Source: Candidatus Zixiibacteriota bacterium
GTDB lineage: Bacteria > Zixibacteria > MSB-5A5 > GN15 > PGXB01
DNA: 32,084 bases
Reading direction: 5' to 3'
NCBI GenBank assembly: GCA_020058225.1
Contig: JAGVEJ010000141.1
Location: 1 to 32,084 of the forward strand
Each line of letters starts with the position of its first letter. The first letter of the stretch is position 1. The translations under genes were made by a program, and so were the position numbers. The notes under the pieces were generated by a model. That model ran no database searches. It had not been told where the DNA came from and was given only the letters and a program-made list of their open reading frames with translations. This document shows positions 1 through 8,881 of this stretch, piece by piece.

Positions 1-615
1 GCTGATGAAATCATCCATGAAAATGAACTAAATAAAATCTATAATGCCATGAATAAATATCATGGGGATGAACGAATTGATGGTCTGTTATTTGACTTCA
101 TAAATTTCTATGGGAGTTACTTTTATATTGGCAATACCAGGCGATGGCACCGCCGCGAGATTCGGATTGTAAGAAACAATAAGAATATCCATTCCTACCG
201 TGATTCACAAGGCTTTCGGAAATATAATTCTATAGATCAATTTAATTCCCGATATCAGGGGCAAAAGTTGAAAGTAAAAAAATCGGCGGCATCTATTTAT
301 CATTACTCCTATGTTAGACCTCCCAATTTGATGCAAAAAAAGACCAAATATTTTCACAGTTTCTGGCACGATGACGATTGGATTAAGCAAAATGTCCCCG
401 TCAAAAACGGGTTTGATTATTATGATGTTGATGAGGTGGTTCCTTTCACCGGTACACACCCTGAATTGATGCATGACTTGGTTTCAAAACAGGACTGGGA
501 ATTTGATATAAGCAAGGTGAAGCGTAATTTTACAATGAAGGAATGGATTTTGCATGTAATTGAACAAAAAACAGGTTATAGGATTGGCGAATATAAAAAT
601 TATGATTTGATTTGA
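1..615 (+). CDS. Glycosyltransferase family 2 protein, C-terminal part (5' end outside window)
   Basis: The reading frame is open from base 1, and the codons before the first internal ATG (position 49) translate to ADEIIHENELNKIYNAM. This matches the 'QADE.IHE' segment that follows the catalytic core in a family of GT2-like sugar transferases. Downstream come RREIRIVRNNKNIHSYRD, then a YHYSYVRPP segment, FHSFWHDDDW and a terminal GYRIGEYKNYDLI, the usual C-terminal landmarks of that family as I know it. The gene is therefore a truncated longer gene, and position 49 is not its true start. The nucleotide-sugar binding half and the DxD motif lie outside the window, so the donor and acceptor cannot be named. 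It probably acts in the cytoplasm on cell-surface glycan or protein glycosylation. It converges with the CNNM/CBS gene across a 31-bp gap. Confidence 0.8.
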   Translation, partial: ADEIIHENELNKIYNAMNKYHGDERIDGLLFDFINFYGSYFYIGNTRRWHRREIRIVRNNKNIHSYRDSQGFRKYNSIDQFNSRYQGQKLKVKKSAASIYHYSYVRPPNLMQKKTKYFHSFWHDDDWIKQNVPVKNGFDYYDVDEVVPFTGTHPELMHDLVSKQDWEFDISKVKRNFTMKEWILHVIEQKTGYRIGEYKNYDLI

Positions 616-646
616 GACAGTCTATCGATTTAGTTTCTGCCACCCC

Positions 647-1915
647 CTAATCCATCTCCACCCGGGCTTTGACACTTATAATCCTCTGTCCTTCAACTTT
701 TGCTACTTCGAATAAGATATCTTTCCATTTTAGCCGTGTTCCAACAGTCGGCACCGAGCCAACAAGGTCATATATCAACCCACCCACTGTCTCAAATTCC
801 TCGGATCCATAGTCAAGTTTTAATTCTTCAACCAATTCCTCCACAGATGTTCCGGCATCAACCATTATTGAATTGTCCGGCATTTTGACCATTTCTTCTT
901 CTTCATAGTCATGCTCATCTTGAATATCGCCGACAATTTCTTCCAAAATATCTTCCATTGTAATCATTCCGGACGTTCCGCCATATTCATCGACCACGAT
1001 GGCGATATGAACTCTATTTAATTTAAATTCTGATAAAAGATCATTGATCTTTTTTGATTCCGGAATAAAATAAGGCTTCCTGATATATTTGGTAATATCA
1101 AAATTGGCCTCATCAATCGGCAAGGGAATATTGGTAAAAAGATCCTTTACATACAATATTCCCATGATATTATCAAGATTTTCATCATAGACAGGATATC
1201 TGGAATGCCCATGTTCTTCAGTCATTCTTCTGATATTGCGTAAACCTGCGGTTTTGCCAAGACCAACCATACCTATGCGGGGTACCATTATCTCGCGAAC
1301 CTCAGTAACATCAAGCTGTAATATTTGCCCAATCATCTCTTTTTCACTTTTCTCGACAATCGGTTCACTCGCTCCAGCCTGAGCGGCCAGAGTCTCAATC
1401 GCGCGTTCAATAATTTCCTCCCGATGTTCTTCGGATATTGTGGTTGGCTCATAATGTAATATTCGGTTATATACCCATAGAACCGGTAACAGAGCCAAAT
1501 ATAAAAGTGAAAAGAGCGGCACAAATCTTATTATTTTTATATCAATCTGTTTTAGCGCTCTTCTGCCCGGTAAATACTCCATGAAAAAGAGATAAAAAGC
1601 CCATATAATCAGGAGATTGAATATCAGAATGATAATAAAATTCAATCCATAGGTTTCATTGATAATTCTTGAAGTCAAAATGGCAAGAAATGAGGATATT
1701 ATCATTGTAAAGGATTTGGTAAATATGGTCAACTGCAATGATATTCGTGGATTGGAAACTGCCTCTCGAATATATTTCCCGCCAATTCCCGAAAGTTTTG
1801 ATGCGAATTTCTGCAGTTCCTCTGACTCGATATAGGATGCTAGATGATGCAATGAATAGATATAACCCATATAATATATCAGTAAAATTATAAAAAATAA
1901 TATGAAGATCATCAT
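647..1915 (-). CDS. CNNM/CBS/CorC-type transporter or hemolysin-family membrane protein
   Basis: This 422-residue protein has an N-terminal membrane part with hydrophobic segments near residues 3-20, 64-82, 95-113 and 130-150. A linker leads to a pair of CBS domains (about 205-335), which contain the hallmark VDEYGGTSGMITMEDILEE. A C-terminal CorC_HlyC domain (about 345-420) follows. Proteins of this CNNM/CorC family are linked to Mg2+ or Co2+ export and nucleotide sensing; the old name hemolysin C is misleading. The N-terminal DUF21-like part is divergent, so the membrane function is less certain than the CBS/CorC half. Its ATG overlaps the ybeY stop as ATGA, with an AAGGA motif upstream, indicating translational coupling. 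The ybeY-CorC linkage is conserved in many bacteria. It is the last gene of the aspS-phoH-pgpH-ybeY operon. Confidence 0.88.
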   Translation of the reverse strand: MMIFILFFIILLIYYMGYIYSLHHLASYIESEELQKFASKLSGIGGKYIREAVSNPRISLQLTIFTKSFTMIISSFLAILTSRIINETYGLNFIIILIFNLLIIWAFYLFFMEYLPGRRALKQIDIKIIRFVPLFSLLYLALLPVLWVYNRILHYEPTTISEEHREEIIERAIETLAAQAGASEPIVEKSEKEMIGQILQLDVTEVREIMVPRIGMVGLGKTAGLRNIRRMTEEHGHSRYPVYDENLDNIMGILYVKDLFTNIPLPIDEANFDITKYIRKPYFIPESKKINDLLSEFKLNRVHIAIVVDEYGGTSGMITMEDILEEIVGDIQDEHDYEEEEMVKMPDNSIMVDAGTSVEELVEELKLDYGSEEFETVGGLIYDLVGSVPTVGTRLKWKDILFEVAKVEGQRIISVKARVEMD

Positions 1916-2334
1916 CCTATAATCCTTTTAAGATAGTAAGCTTCCTTTGATGTCATCATTTCATGCTCTTTCTTATTCTTATGATCATATCCCATAAGAT
2001 GCAACAAACCATGACAGCATAATCTGATTATCATTTTATCAGTATCCATACCATCCGCTTTGGCATATCGCTTCGCAGTCACTGTTGAGATGTATATCTC
2101 ACCCCAAATGCTATCTTTCCCGGCATCATCATCGATATTGAATGATAATACATCAGTGGGTTTGGCAATATGCCTATAATTATTATTTAGTTCCATGATT
2201 TTTTTATCGCCAACAAAGACAATATTGATAGTTGAAGCGGAATACCTAATGTTTTTGATAATATGCGCAAACAATCGTTTAATTTCTCTCTCAGGAATGA
2301 CTGCTCGAGTTGTGTTCAATATATTCAGCTTCAT
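1912..2334 (-). CDS. ybeY: Endoribonuclease YbeY (rRNA maturation factor)
   Basis: YbeY is a zinc-dependent single-strand endoribonuclease needed for 16S rRNA 3'-end maturation and late 70S quality control. The signature HGLLHLMGYDH is present at residues 108-118, supplying three histidine zinc ligands (H108, H112, H118). The segment DVLSFNIDDD before it is the usual conserved strand. At 140 residues it is a normal length for the family. The start codon overlaps the pgpH stop by 4 bp (ATGA), and its own stop overlaps the next gene in the same way, so these three genes are probably translationally coupled. The order phoH-pgpH-ybeY-corC is a common bacterial arrangement, which supports the call. 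Confidence 0.96.
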   Translation of the reverse strand: MKLNILNTTRAVIPEREIKRLFAHIIKNIRYSASTINIVFVGDKKIMELNNNYRHIAKPTDVLSFNIDDDAGKDSIWGEIYISTVTAKRYAKADGMDTDKMIIRLCCHGLLHLMGYDHKNKKEHEMMTSKEAYYLKRIIG

Positions 2335-4607
2335 GATTTATCTTCTTCTTTGGTCGGATATTCAATACGTTGATGAAATACTCCTACTAAAATCTGTACG
2401 AATGAATCCCCAATATCCGATAAATCCTTCAAGGTGAGCGGGCATTCCACCAATTCGCCCGATTGGAATCGGTCATTTATAATGCTTTGAACAAGGCTTT
2501 TAATCCGGGCCGGCTTGGGTTCAGAAAGAGTTCGGCTGGCCGCTTCAGCCGTGTCGGCTAACATCACTATAGCTGTTTCTCTGGTTCGCGGCTTTGGACC
2601 GGGATATCGGTAATCATCCATGGAAGAGTTTTCAAGTCCCATTTCTTTTGCTTTATTATAGAAATAGGTCATGGACATGGTTCCATGATGTTCCTCAATA
2701 AAATTCAATAACTCATCGGGCAGGTCGGCTTCCTCACCAAGTAATCTCCCCTTTTTAACGTGGGAACTCAATATAATCGCCGACATCGATGGTGTTAGGC
2801 TATCATGTTTTGATCTGATCCCTAATTGGTTCTCAACAAAATACTCCGGTATTTCCATTTTTCCAATGTCGTGATAATAGGCGCCTACACGCGCCAAAAG
2901 CGAATTGGCATCAATTGCCTTGGCCGCCGACTCAGCCAAATTACCAACCACTATGGAATGATGATAAGTCCCGGGAGCCTCGAGAGATAGGCGCTTTAAT
3001 AACGGACGATTCAGGTCGGATAATTCGAGCAAAGTAATATCGGTCGTAAATCCAAATATCGATTCAAAAAATGGAAGTATTCCTATTGCCAGAAGCGGCG
3101 AGAGGACTCCATTAACCAACCCATAGCCGATTAAATTAATGACATCAACATTAGGCAAAACTTTAAATGATTCAATCAAATATATCAGAGCCACATAGGT
3201 TATTGATAGATAAATTATGGAACGGAAAAATTCTGTTCTATGTCTCACATGACGGGTAGAATAGCAGGCTACGGTGCCGATTATCATCATCATAATTACA
3301 ATGGTAAAATTGAATCGATGCAATATGCCAAGCAGAAGCGCCAGAATAAACGTGTTGAATATCCCTATTTCGGCATCAAAAAGAACAGTGACAAGTATGG
3401 AAAATATAGCCAGTGGATAGAGATAAATCGAAAGACTTGATTTTATGCCGATAATATATATAAGAAATAATTCCAAGGCATAGATTAAAAATAAAGCAAG
3501 CAATTTGGGATTACTATGATAAACCTGATTCCGAAAGTGAAAGAGATAAAGATAAAGCATTAAAAATGCAATTAAAACCAGTATCATGCGCGCTAACACC
3601 GGAAGAAACGGCGCCAACAAGTTTTCCCCTTTTGCCAACTCCCCCATCTGACGATACATAGCTTCAAGAATTCTTTCCTGACTTTCATTGATACGGCTTC
3701 CCGCCCGAGCGATTCCTTCACCGGGAAGCACCACTTCTCTAACATGAGATATTTCCGCAATGGCGGCATCGCGGCGGGCTCGAATGTCAAAGGTATCAAC
3801 CGAAAGATTTGGCGCTATGAAATGACGGCCAAAATCATAAAAGATATCAACATCAATCGAATCGGCCAGAGATCGATTATTTAAGGCTGTCAGGAAATTG
3901 ACATACGCTCTGGAAAGGTCAAGCAATTTATCGCGGACAACAAAAATTTCCCTTTTATCAATTCTGACTATGATTGAGCGGGTCTTGGGGCCGGGCAAAA
4001 TCCCCAAGTTAGGCATCACACCTATGAAGTAAATTTCATTTTTTAATATATCACTTATAATTTCGCCCGTGCGATTGATTTTTCCAAATTTTAATACTTT
4101 TAAGATGGCGTCTCTATCCATAGAAGGAAAGTTTGCGCTTAATGCGGCTCCCATACTATCCAATATTGCTTCATATAACAAAGGCGATTTTGATGCATTC
4201 TTCAGCTTTGACCTATTGGCCTTAAACGATGAGTCGGCGCTCAATATAAACCGGTTGTATTGATGAATGATGGAATCAACCACACGCCCATCATAAACCA
4301 AAATAATTGGAATCGCTTCCGTCGCGGATTCTTTTTCTTCCCGAAGTTCCTCTTGAGATTTTTCCACGGTTATCTGAAAGGGAGCAATGATATCTTCAAA
4401 AGCAATTTCACCCCTGCGGGGGAAATCCAGAGGGAGAAATAGATTCTCGGCCGGATAAAATAAAGATATGAGCACGGCCGCCATAATCAACATAGTTACT
4501 TTGCTGATTTTACTTCGCAGTCTTGAGGCCGACGTCTGGCGTGTTTCAGCCTTAACCTTGAGAAACCGTTTGATATATCTTTTTAATCTTGAAAGAACTC
4601 GATACAT
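2331..4607 (-). CDS. pgpH: 7TMR-HD family cyclic-di-AMP phosphodiesterase (PgpH/YqfF-like)
   Basis: This 758-residue membrane protein matches the 7TM-HD family, whose characterised members hydrolyse the second messenger c-di-AMP to pApA. One membrane segment lies near residues 37-55, followed by an extracytoplasmic domain of about 280 residues (about 56-335). A block of roughly seven transmembrane helices (about 335-525) leads to a cytoplasmic HD domain. The metal-binding HDIGK motif is near residue 580 (GAYYHDIGKMEIPEYF), and later motif histidines occur in SSHVKKG and EEHHGTMSM. No diadenylate cyclase is in the window. The gene sits between phoH and ybeY, the usual place for this family. 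The start has no strong SD; a small REP-like hairpin fills the 21-bp gap to phoH. Assignment to c-di-AMP rather than another HD substrate rests on family knowledge. Confidence 0.9.
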   Translation of the reverse strand: MYRVLSRLKRYIKRFLKVKAETRQTSASRLRSKISKVTMLIMAAVLISLFYPAENLFLPLDFPRRGEIAFEDIIAPFQITVEKSQEELREEKESATEAIPIILVYDGRVVDSIIHQYNRFILSADSSFKANRSKLKNASKSPLLYEAILDSMGAALSANFPSMDRDAILKVLKFGKINRTGEIISDILKNEIYFIGVMPNLGILPGPKTRSIIVRIDKREIFVVRDKLLDLSRAYVNFLTALNNRSLADSIDVDIFYDFGRHFIAPNLSVDTFDIRARRDAAIAEISHVREVVLPGEGIARAGSRINESQERILEAMYRQMGELAKGENLLAPFLPVLARMILVLIAFLMLYLYLFHFRNQVYHSNPKLLALFLIYALELFLIYIIGIKSSLSIYLYPLAIFSILVTVLFDAEIGIFNTFILALLLGILHRFNFTIVIMMMIIGTVACYSTRHVRHRTEFFRSIIYLSITYVALIYLIESFKVLPNVDVINLIGYGLVNGVLSPLLAIGILPFFESIFGFTTDITLLELSDLNRPLLKRLSLEAPGTYHHSIVVGNLAESAAKAIDANSLLARVGAYYHDIGKMEIPEYFVENQLGIRSKHDSLTPSMSAIILSSHVKKGRLLGEEADLPDELLNFIEEHHGTMSMTYFYNKAKEMGLENSSMDDYRYPGPKPRTRETAIVMLADTAEAASRTLSEPKPARIKSLVQSIINDRFQSGELVECPLTLKDLSDIGDSFVQILVGVFHQRIEYPTKEEDKS

Positions 4608-4610
4608 AGA

Positions 4611-4632
4611 GGGATAAAGAGCTATCCCCTAC
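4611..4632 (-). repeat. REP-like hairpin with GTAG head at the phoH-pgpH junction
   Basis: On the minus strand the bases read GTAG, then GGGATA, a 6-nt loop GCTCTT, then TATCCC. The head plus GGG matches the other GTAG-GGG hairpins in this window. The TAG stop codon of phoH (4629-4631) lies inside the head. The stem is only 6 bp, so chance is possible and this is the weakest member of the family. Confidence 0.35.
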
Positions 4633-5612
4633 TCCTTTCGTCGACTCTTTTCAAATCGCTCATAGGCGCGGATGATTTTTTGAACAAGAGGATGACGAAC
4701 AACATCTTTGTCGGATAGATAAATAAATTTTATTCCTTCAATTCCGGTTAATATTCTCTGAATGACAACCAAACCGGAGCTTTTCTTATCGCTTAAATCA
4801 ATCTGGGTTATATCGCCTGTAATAATAGCTCGGGTTCCCTCGCCAAGTCTGGTCAAGAACATTTTCATTTGCGCGGGAGTCGTATTTTGAGCTTCATCAA
4901 GAATGGCAAAGGTGTGATTCAATGTACGACCGCGCATAAATGCCAATGGCAGTATTTCAATAGCGCCTAACTCAATCAATTTCTTAATCTTGTCAGCCGG
5001 CATCATTTCATGAAGAGCATCATAGACAGGTCGCAAATATGGATCAACCTTGGCGCGAATATCGCCGGGCAGAAATCCAAGTGACTCCCCAGCCTCTACG
5101 GCAGGACGTGCTAATACAATTCGGTTAACCGAATGGTTTTTCAAAGACGCAACTGCCATAGCTACGGCTAAGTATGTCTTACCAGTCCCGGCAGGACCGA
5201 TGGAAAACACTATATCATTTTCCTCAATGGCATCTAAATAAACTTTCTGTCCGATAGTTTTGGGTCGAACCGGACGCCTTGGACCACCATTCGGTAATTG
5301 ATAATCCCCAATTAACTCTGCCGGGCCCTCTCCCCCTTCTTTTACCATTTCCATGGCATAATTAAGATATTGCTCGGTGATATATGCCCCTTGTCCAAGT
5401 CGAGAGATTAAATCCCTAAACAAGTTTACAACCTGTTCGACTTCATCAGGTTTTCCTTCAATGATTATTTTATCGCCACGCGCAATAATAGAGGGCAAAA
5501 AGGTTTTTTCTATGGTACGAAGGAACACATCATTCTGCCCGAAAAGCAGACGGGGATCAAGCCCCTCCAGAAAGACCGTTTTGGAAATCTTTTCTTCGGT
5601 ATCGGATTCCAT
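4629..5612 (-). CDS. phoH: PhoH-like P-loop ATPase
   Basis: PhoH-like proteins are cytoplasmic P-loop NTPases related to superfamily-1 helicases and are thought to act in RNA metabolism. The 327-residue protein has an N-terminal region of about 110 residues that includes a short KH/R3H-like part (DKIIIEGKPDEVEQVVNLF). The ATPase domain carries Walker A GPAGTGKT near residues 137-144, ARPAVEAGESLGFLPGD after it, and Walker B-like LDEAQN near residue 239. A GEGTRAIITGDITQIDL segment follows. Length and motif order are normal for the family. It starts 8 bp after the aspS stop, so it is cotranscribed with aspS. Its stop lies in a small hairpin before pgpH. Linkage to pgpH and ybeY is typical. Confidence 0.95.
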   Translation of the reverse strand: MESDTEEKISKTVFLEGLDPRLLFGQNDVFLRTIEKTFLPSIIARGDKIIIEGKPDEVEQVVNLFRDLISRLGQGAYITEQYLNYAMEMVKEGGEGPAELIGDYQLPNGGPRRPVRPKTIGQKVYLDAIEENDIVFSIGPAGTGKTYLAVAMAVASLKNHSVNRIVLARPAVEAGESLGFLPGDIRAKVDPYLRPVYDALHEMMPADKIKKLIELGAIEILPLAFMRGRTLNHTFAILDEAQNTTPAQMKMFLTRLGEGTRAIITGDITQIDLSDKKSSGLVVIQRILTGIEGIKFIYLSDKDVVRHPLVQKIIRAYERFEKSRRKE

Positions 5613-5620
5613 ATATTAAA

Positions 5621-7447
5621 TTACGACAAATCCTCGGCCAATTTTAATCCCAATTCCTTCAATTGCTGGGGCTCAATATCAGCAGGCGCGCCATCCATTA
5701 GAGATTGCGCGGTGGCGGTCTTGGGAAATGCAATTACTTCCCGAATACTATCAGCCCCAGTCATAAGAGCAATAATCCTATCGAGACCGGCCGCTATTCC
5801 ACCATGCGGCGGGGCGCCATATTCGAGAGCTCGAAGCAAAAAGCCAAACATTCTTTCGGCTCGCTCATCGGAAATCCCGAGAATATTGAGAACTTTTTGC
5901 TGAAGCTCGCGGCGATTTATACGGATACTGCCCGATGCCAACTCGGTACCATTGAGCACCAAATCATACTGCTCGGCACGAATATTTCTTAGAGGATGTT
6001 TATGGTCACTTAGCGAAATATCGGTTTTCTCGGCATCTTCAAAATAATGCAAATCTTCTTCGATCGGACTTGAGACTATATTATGCATGGCGTCAAGACG
6101 CTTTTCTTCCACATTATATTCAAAAAGCGGAAACCGGGTGATCCATAAGAATTTCCAACTTGCGCTGTCAATCAAATTATGCGCCTTTCCAAGATGCAGA
6201 CGAATCTGTCCCATAATAAATTCGGCTTTCCATTTGGGGCCGGAAATAATAAATACGGCATCGCCAACTTCGGCGCCGACTTTGTTGCAGATTGCATTCT
6301 TCAAATCATCACCGATAAATTTCAGTATGGGAGATTTATCTCCTTCTTTGACTCTTAAAATATAGGCCAATCCTCCGGCGCCGAGATTTTTGGCAAAGGC
6401 GGTTAAATCATCAATCTGCTTGCGTGAATATCCACCGCCGTCTTTCAAACAAATCGCCACCACCGAACCATTATTCTTAATCATGTCCGCGAAGACCTGA
6501 AATCCGCAATTATTGACAAGGTCTGATATATTATTAATTTCCATGCCGAAGCGCAAATCGGGTTTATCTATCCCCCAGCGGTTCATTGCCTCGAAATATT
6601 CATACTGCGGAAATGGTGTCACCAAATCCACATTGAGAATCTTTTTAAAGAGATGTTTCATCATCCCTTCCGCCACGGCAAAAACATCATCTTTAGTAAC
6701 AAATGACATTTCCATGTCGATCTGAGTATGTTCCGGCTGGCGGTCGGAGCGAAGGTCTTCATCACGAAGACATCGGGCCAGTTGATAATACCTATCGAAT
6801 CCGGAAATCATCAATATTTGCTTCAGAAGCTGAGGCGATTGGGGAAGAGCATAAAATTTTCCCTTTTGCACACGGCTTGGGACAATATAATCACGAGCGC
6901 CTTCAGGCGTCGAACGCATCAGCAGTGGAGTCTCAATTTCCAAAAACCCCTTGTTATTTAGATACTCTCTAATGGCAACAGTCGCATGATGACGGGTTAT
7001 TATTTTACTTTGAAGCGGCTTGCGGCGGAGGTCAAGGTATCTATATTCCAGACGTAATACTTCGTTAGCGTTGGTTTCATCTTCAATTTCGAATGGGGGT
7101 GTTTTTGATTCGGAAAGGATATTGAATTCCTCAATCGCTATTTCGATTTCACCCGTGGCAAGATTTTTATTCTCTGTTCCCTGAGGGCGATTCTGAACCC
7201 TTCCCTTAGCCGAAACTACAAATTCACTTCGCGCCTTGGCGGCACGGTCAAATAATTCTTTTTCCACCAGAGCCGGATTAAGAACCACTTGAGTGATTCC
7301 ATAGCGGTCTCGAATATCAATAAAAAGTAAGCCTCCGAGATTTCGATATGATTGCACCCAGCCATTAAGGATTACCGACTGTCCTATATGGGCGGTATTC
7401 AATTCGCCGCAGGTGTGGGTTCGCTTTAGGGATTCAAATAATGACAA
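5621..7447 (-). CDS. aspS: Aspartate--tRNA ligase (bacterial type)
   Basis: This class II synthetase charges tRNA-Asp with aspartate in the cytoplasm. The N-terminal OB-fold anticodon-binding domain spans about residues 15-105 (GWVQSYRNLGGLLFIDIRDR). Motif 2 includes ARCLRDEDLRSDRQPEHTQ (about 220-240). A bacterial GAD insertion follows (about 290-400), and motif 3 is in GAPPHGGIAAGLDRIIALM (about 540-560). The 608-residue length is that of the bacterial AspRS type. The start is a TTG with GGAG five bases upstream; no ATG lies between this SD and the conserved N-terminus. Whether it is discriminating or also charges tRNA-Asn cannot be told here, since no gatCAB or asnS is in view. It is the first gene of the aspS-phoH-pgpH-ybeY-CNNM operon. 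Confidence 0.97.
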   Translation of the reverse strand: MSLFESLKRTHTCGELNTAHIGQSVILNGWVQSYRNLGGLLFIDIRDRYGITQVVLNPALVEKELFDRAAKARSEFVVSAKGRVQNRPQGTENKNLATGEIEIAIEEFNILSESKTPPFEIEDETNANEVLRLEYRYLDLRRKPLQSKIITRHHATVAIREYLNNKGFLEIETPLLMRSTPEGARDYIVPSRVQKGKFYALPQSPQLLKQILMISGFDRYYQLARCLRDEDLRSDRQPEHTQIDMEMSFVTKDDVFAVAEGMMKHLFKKILNVDLVTPFPQYEYFEAMNRWGIDKPDLRFGMEINNISDLVNNCGFQVFADMIKNNGSVVAICLKDGGGYSRKQIDDLTAFAKNLGAGGLAYILRVKEGDKSPILKFIGDDLKNAICNKVGAEVGDAVFIISGPKWKAEFIMGQIRLHLGKAHNLIDSASWKFLWITRFPLFEYNVEEKRLDAMHNIVSSPIEEDLHYFEDAEKTDISLSDHKHPLRNIRAEQYDLVLNGTELASGSIRINRRELQQKVLNILGISDERAERMFGFLLRALEYGAPPHGGIAAGLDRIIALMTGADSIREVIAFPKTATAQSLMDGAPADIEPQQLKELGLKLAEDLS

Positions 7448-7536
7448 TGTATCTCCAATAACTTTATATCAATTATGCATTTAATTCGGCATATTATAAG
7501 TAATTTTCACACTATTATACTATCCGGTTGCGCTCG

Positions 7537-7565
7537 AAAGTAATTAAATAGTATTTAATTGTCAA
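7537..7565 (-). promoter_or_regulatory. Possible promoter of the aspS operon
   Basis: On the minus strand a perfect TTGACA (7565-7560) is followed after 17 bp by TACTTT (7542-7537), a weak -10. An alternative TATAAT lies further down at 7519-7514 but lacks a good -35. One of these probably drives the operon, with a leader of 60-85 nt before the TTG start. Confidence 0.28.
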
Positions 7566-7621
7566 TAGTTTGGTATGGCACAATCAGAGCAGACCCACAA
7601 TCCCCAAGGTCGTATTATATC

Positions 7622-7649
7622 TTGACAATTTGGCGCATGTGCTTATAAT
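7622..7649 (+). promoter_or_regulatory. Consensus sigma70-type promoter for the EIIA-like gene
   Basis: TTGACA (7622-7627) and TATAAT (7644-7649) are separated by 16 bp, so both hexamers match the consensus exactly. Transcription would be expected to start near 7656, giving a 14-nt leader to the GTG at 7670 or 35 nt to the ATG at 7691. It lies in the spacer shared with the divergent aspS operon. Confidence 0.75.
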
Positions 7650-7669
7650 TCGTTCAGATTTAAGAGCTT

Positions 7670-8191
7670 GTGGTCGATAATGAAAGTGATATGAATATCT
7701 CGCGATTTCTAAATGAGGAATTAATTGTCCTTGATTTCCATACGGAACAAGAACCTCCGCCGGACGATTTAGGTTCTTCTCGATGGCAAGAACGCAATAA
7801 GGAGCGAATTCTGGATTCGCTGGTAACCGTTCTGGAATTGTCCGGCAGAACGGGAAATCGCTGTAAGCTCTTGAATGACTTCATAAATCGAGAACGTAAG
7901 GCCTCTACTGCTATCGGGTATGGAATTGCCATACCGCATGTTCGCACCATGCAAGCCAAAGAATTTATTCTCGGATTCGCCCGCGCAAATGAGGGGCTTT
8001 ATTTCGACTCCCCGGATGGCGACCCCGTACAGTTATTTCTTATAATGGCCTCTCCCCCGTATGATGATAATTTCTATTTGAAAATTTTCAAATGTCTTGC
8101 GGAAGTACTGCAATATGAGCAGTTCCGCCACGAGCTTCTACAGGCCGAAGCTCCCTATGATATTATTCGGGCATTTAAGAATATGGAATAA
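7670..8191 (+). CDS. PTS EIIA (PtsN/fructose-type) domain protein
   Basis: This is a single EIIA domain of the fructose/nitrogen-PTS type, which accepts phosphate from HPr on a histidine. The active-site motif IGYGIAIPHVRT is present, with the histidine at residue 90 from the GTG (83 from the ATG). Compared with ordinary PtsN there is an extra polar stretch (EPPPDDLGSSRWQERNK) after the first helix, and PPYDDNFYLKIFKCLAEVL replaces the usual C-terminal core. No HPr, EI or sugar permease is nearby, so a regulatory rather than sugar-import role is likely; this is inference. The ATG at 7691 (MNISRFLNEELIVLDF) begins where family members normally begin, while the GTG at 7670 gives seven more residues; neither SD is strong. 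The gene converges with the PEBP gene across 5 bp. Confidence 0.85.
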   Translation: MVDNESDMNISRFLNEELIVLDFHTEQEPPPDDLGSSRWQERNKERILDSLVTVLELSGRTGNRCKLLNDFINRERKASTAIGYGIAIPHVRTMQAKEFILGFARANEGLYFDSPDGDPVQLFLIMASPPYDDNFYLKIFKCLAEVLQYEQFRHELLQAEAPYDIIRAFKNME

Positions 8192-8196
8192 TTCTA

Positions 8197-8811
8197 TTAT
8201 TTTCGCTGATATTTTCCCATCAAAGAAGTCTCTGCAATCACATGCCCTTTTATTTTTTCAAGTAACAGCTTTTTCGTAATTCCGCCCCTTACTTCCTCGG
8301 AGCTAAATTTCAAATCAAAATCAAGAGCAAATAGTTTAAAATAATAACGATGCGCCGTTCCCTTTGGCGGATACGGACCGCCATAACCATATTTTCCGAA
8401 ATCATTTTTTCCCTGTTGTAATGCGAATTCCTTTTTACCGGCTTTTGCCGGCGAGGAAACAGCCTTGGAAACATTTTCCGGCAGGCCGTTAATATCGGGC
8501 GGAATGCCATAGACCACCCAATGAACCCAATCGCCAACCGGGGCGTCCGGATCATCGCATAATAATGCCAGCGATTTGGTATTGGCCGGAATATCGGTAA
8601 ATACCAATGGCGGAGATAAGTCAGGACCATCACAAGTGTGCTTAATTGGTATGAACTCACCTTCCTTGAAAGCGACGCTGGTGACTTTCATTTTGACCTC
8701 CACAACCTTTTCGGTGGAATCGTTTTTGACATCCTGAGTAAAGGCAAAATTGAAATGCATCATAAATGCAATAAACAAAAATAACACACGGAACCTATTC
8801 ATAACCATCAT
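8197..8811 (-). CDS. Secreted PEBP / YbhB-YbcL-like (Raf kinase inhibitor-like) protein
   Basis: This 204-residue protein belongs to the phosphatidylethanolamine-binding protein fold. The N-terminus (about residues 5-25) is a hydrophobic signal peptide ending near FAFTQD, so the product is exported, probably to the periplasm. The PEBP domain begins with KVTSVAFKEGEFIPIKHTCD. It carries the ligand-pocket motif DDPDAPVGDWVHWVVYGIP (near residues 86-104), then GPYPPKGTAHRYYFKLFALD. Bacterial members have no well-defined substrate, and some affect protease or kinase regulation. The start is one of three nearby ATGs; the third (MNRFRVLF) gives the most typical signal peptide. It lies downstream of slipin in the same direction, with a REP-like hairpin in the 70-bp gap. 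Confidence 0.9.
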   Translation of the reverse strand: MMVMNRFRVLFLFIAFMMHFNFAFTQDVKNDSTEKVVEVKMKVTSVAFKEGEFIPIKHTCDGPDLSPPLVFTDIPANTKSLALLCDDPDAPVGDWVHWVVYGIPPDINGLPENVSKAVSSPAKAGKKEFALQQGKNDFGKYGYGGPYPPKGTAHRYYFKLFALDFDLKFSSEEVRGGITKKLLLEKIKGHVIAETSLMGKYQRK

Positions 8812-8820
8812 CCTATATTG

Positions 8821-8844
8821 GTAGGGGTTTGATTTATCAAACCC
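8821..8844 (+). repeat. REP-like hairpin with GTAG head
   Basis: The plus strand reads GTAG, then GGGTTTGA, loop TTTA, then TCAAACCC, giving a perfect 8-bp stem. It sits between slipin and the PEBP gene. It differs from the copy at 27998-28021 by a paired T-A to C-G change in the stem, with head and loop identical. Confidence 0.6.
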
Positions 8845-8881
8845 ATGTTATCCTGCCAAACATCATCTCTTTGTTTTATCC

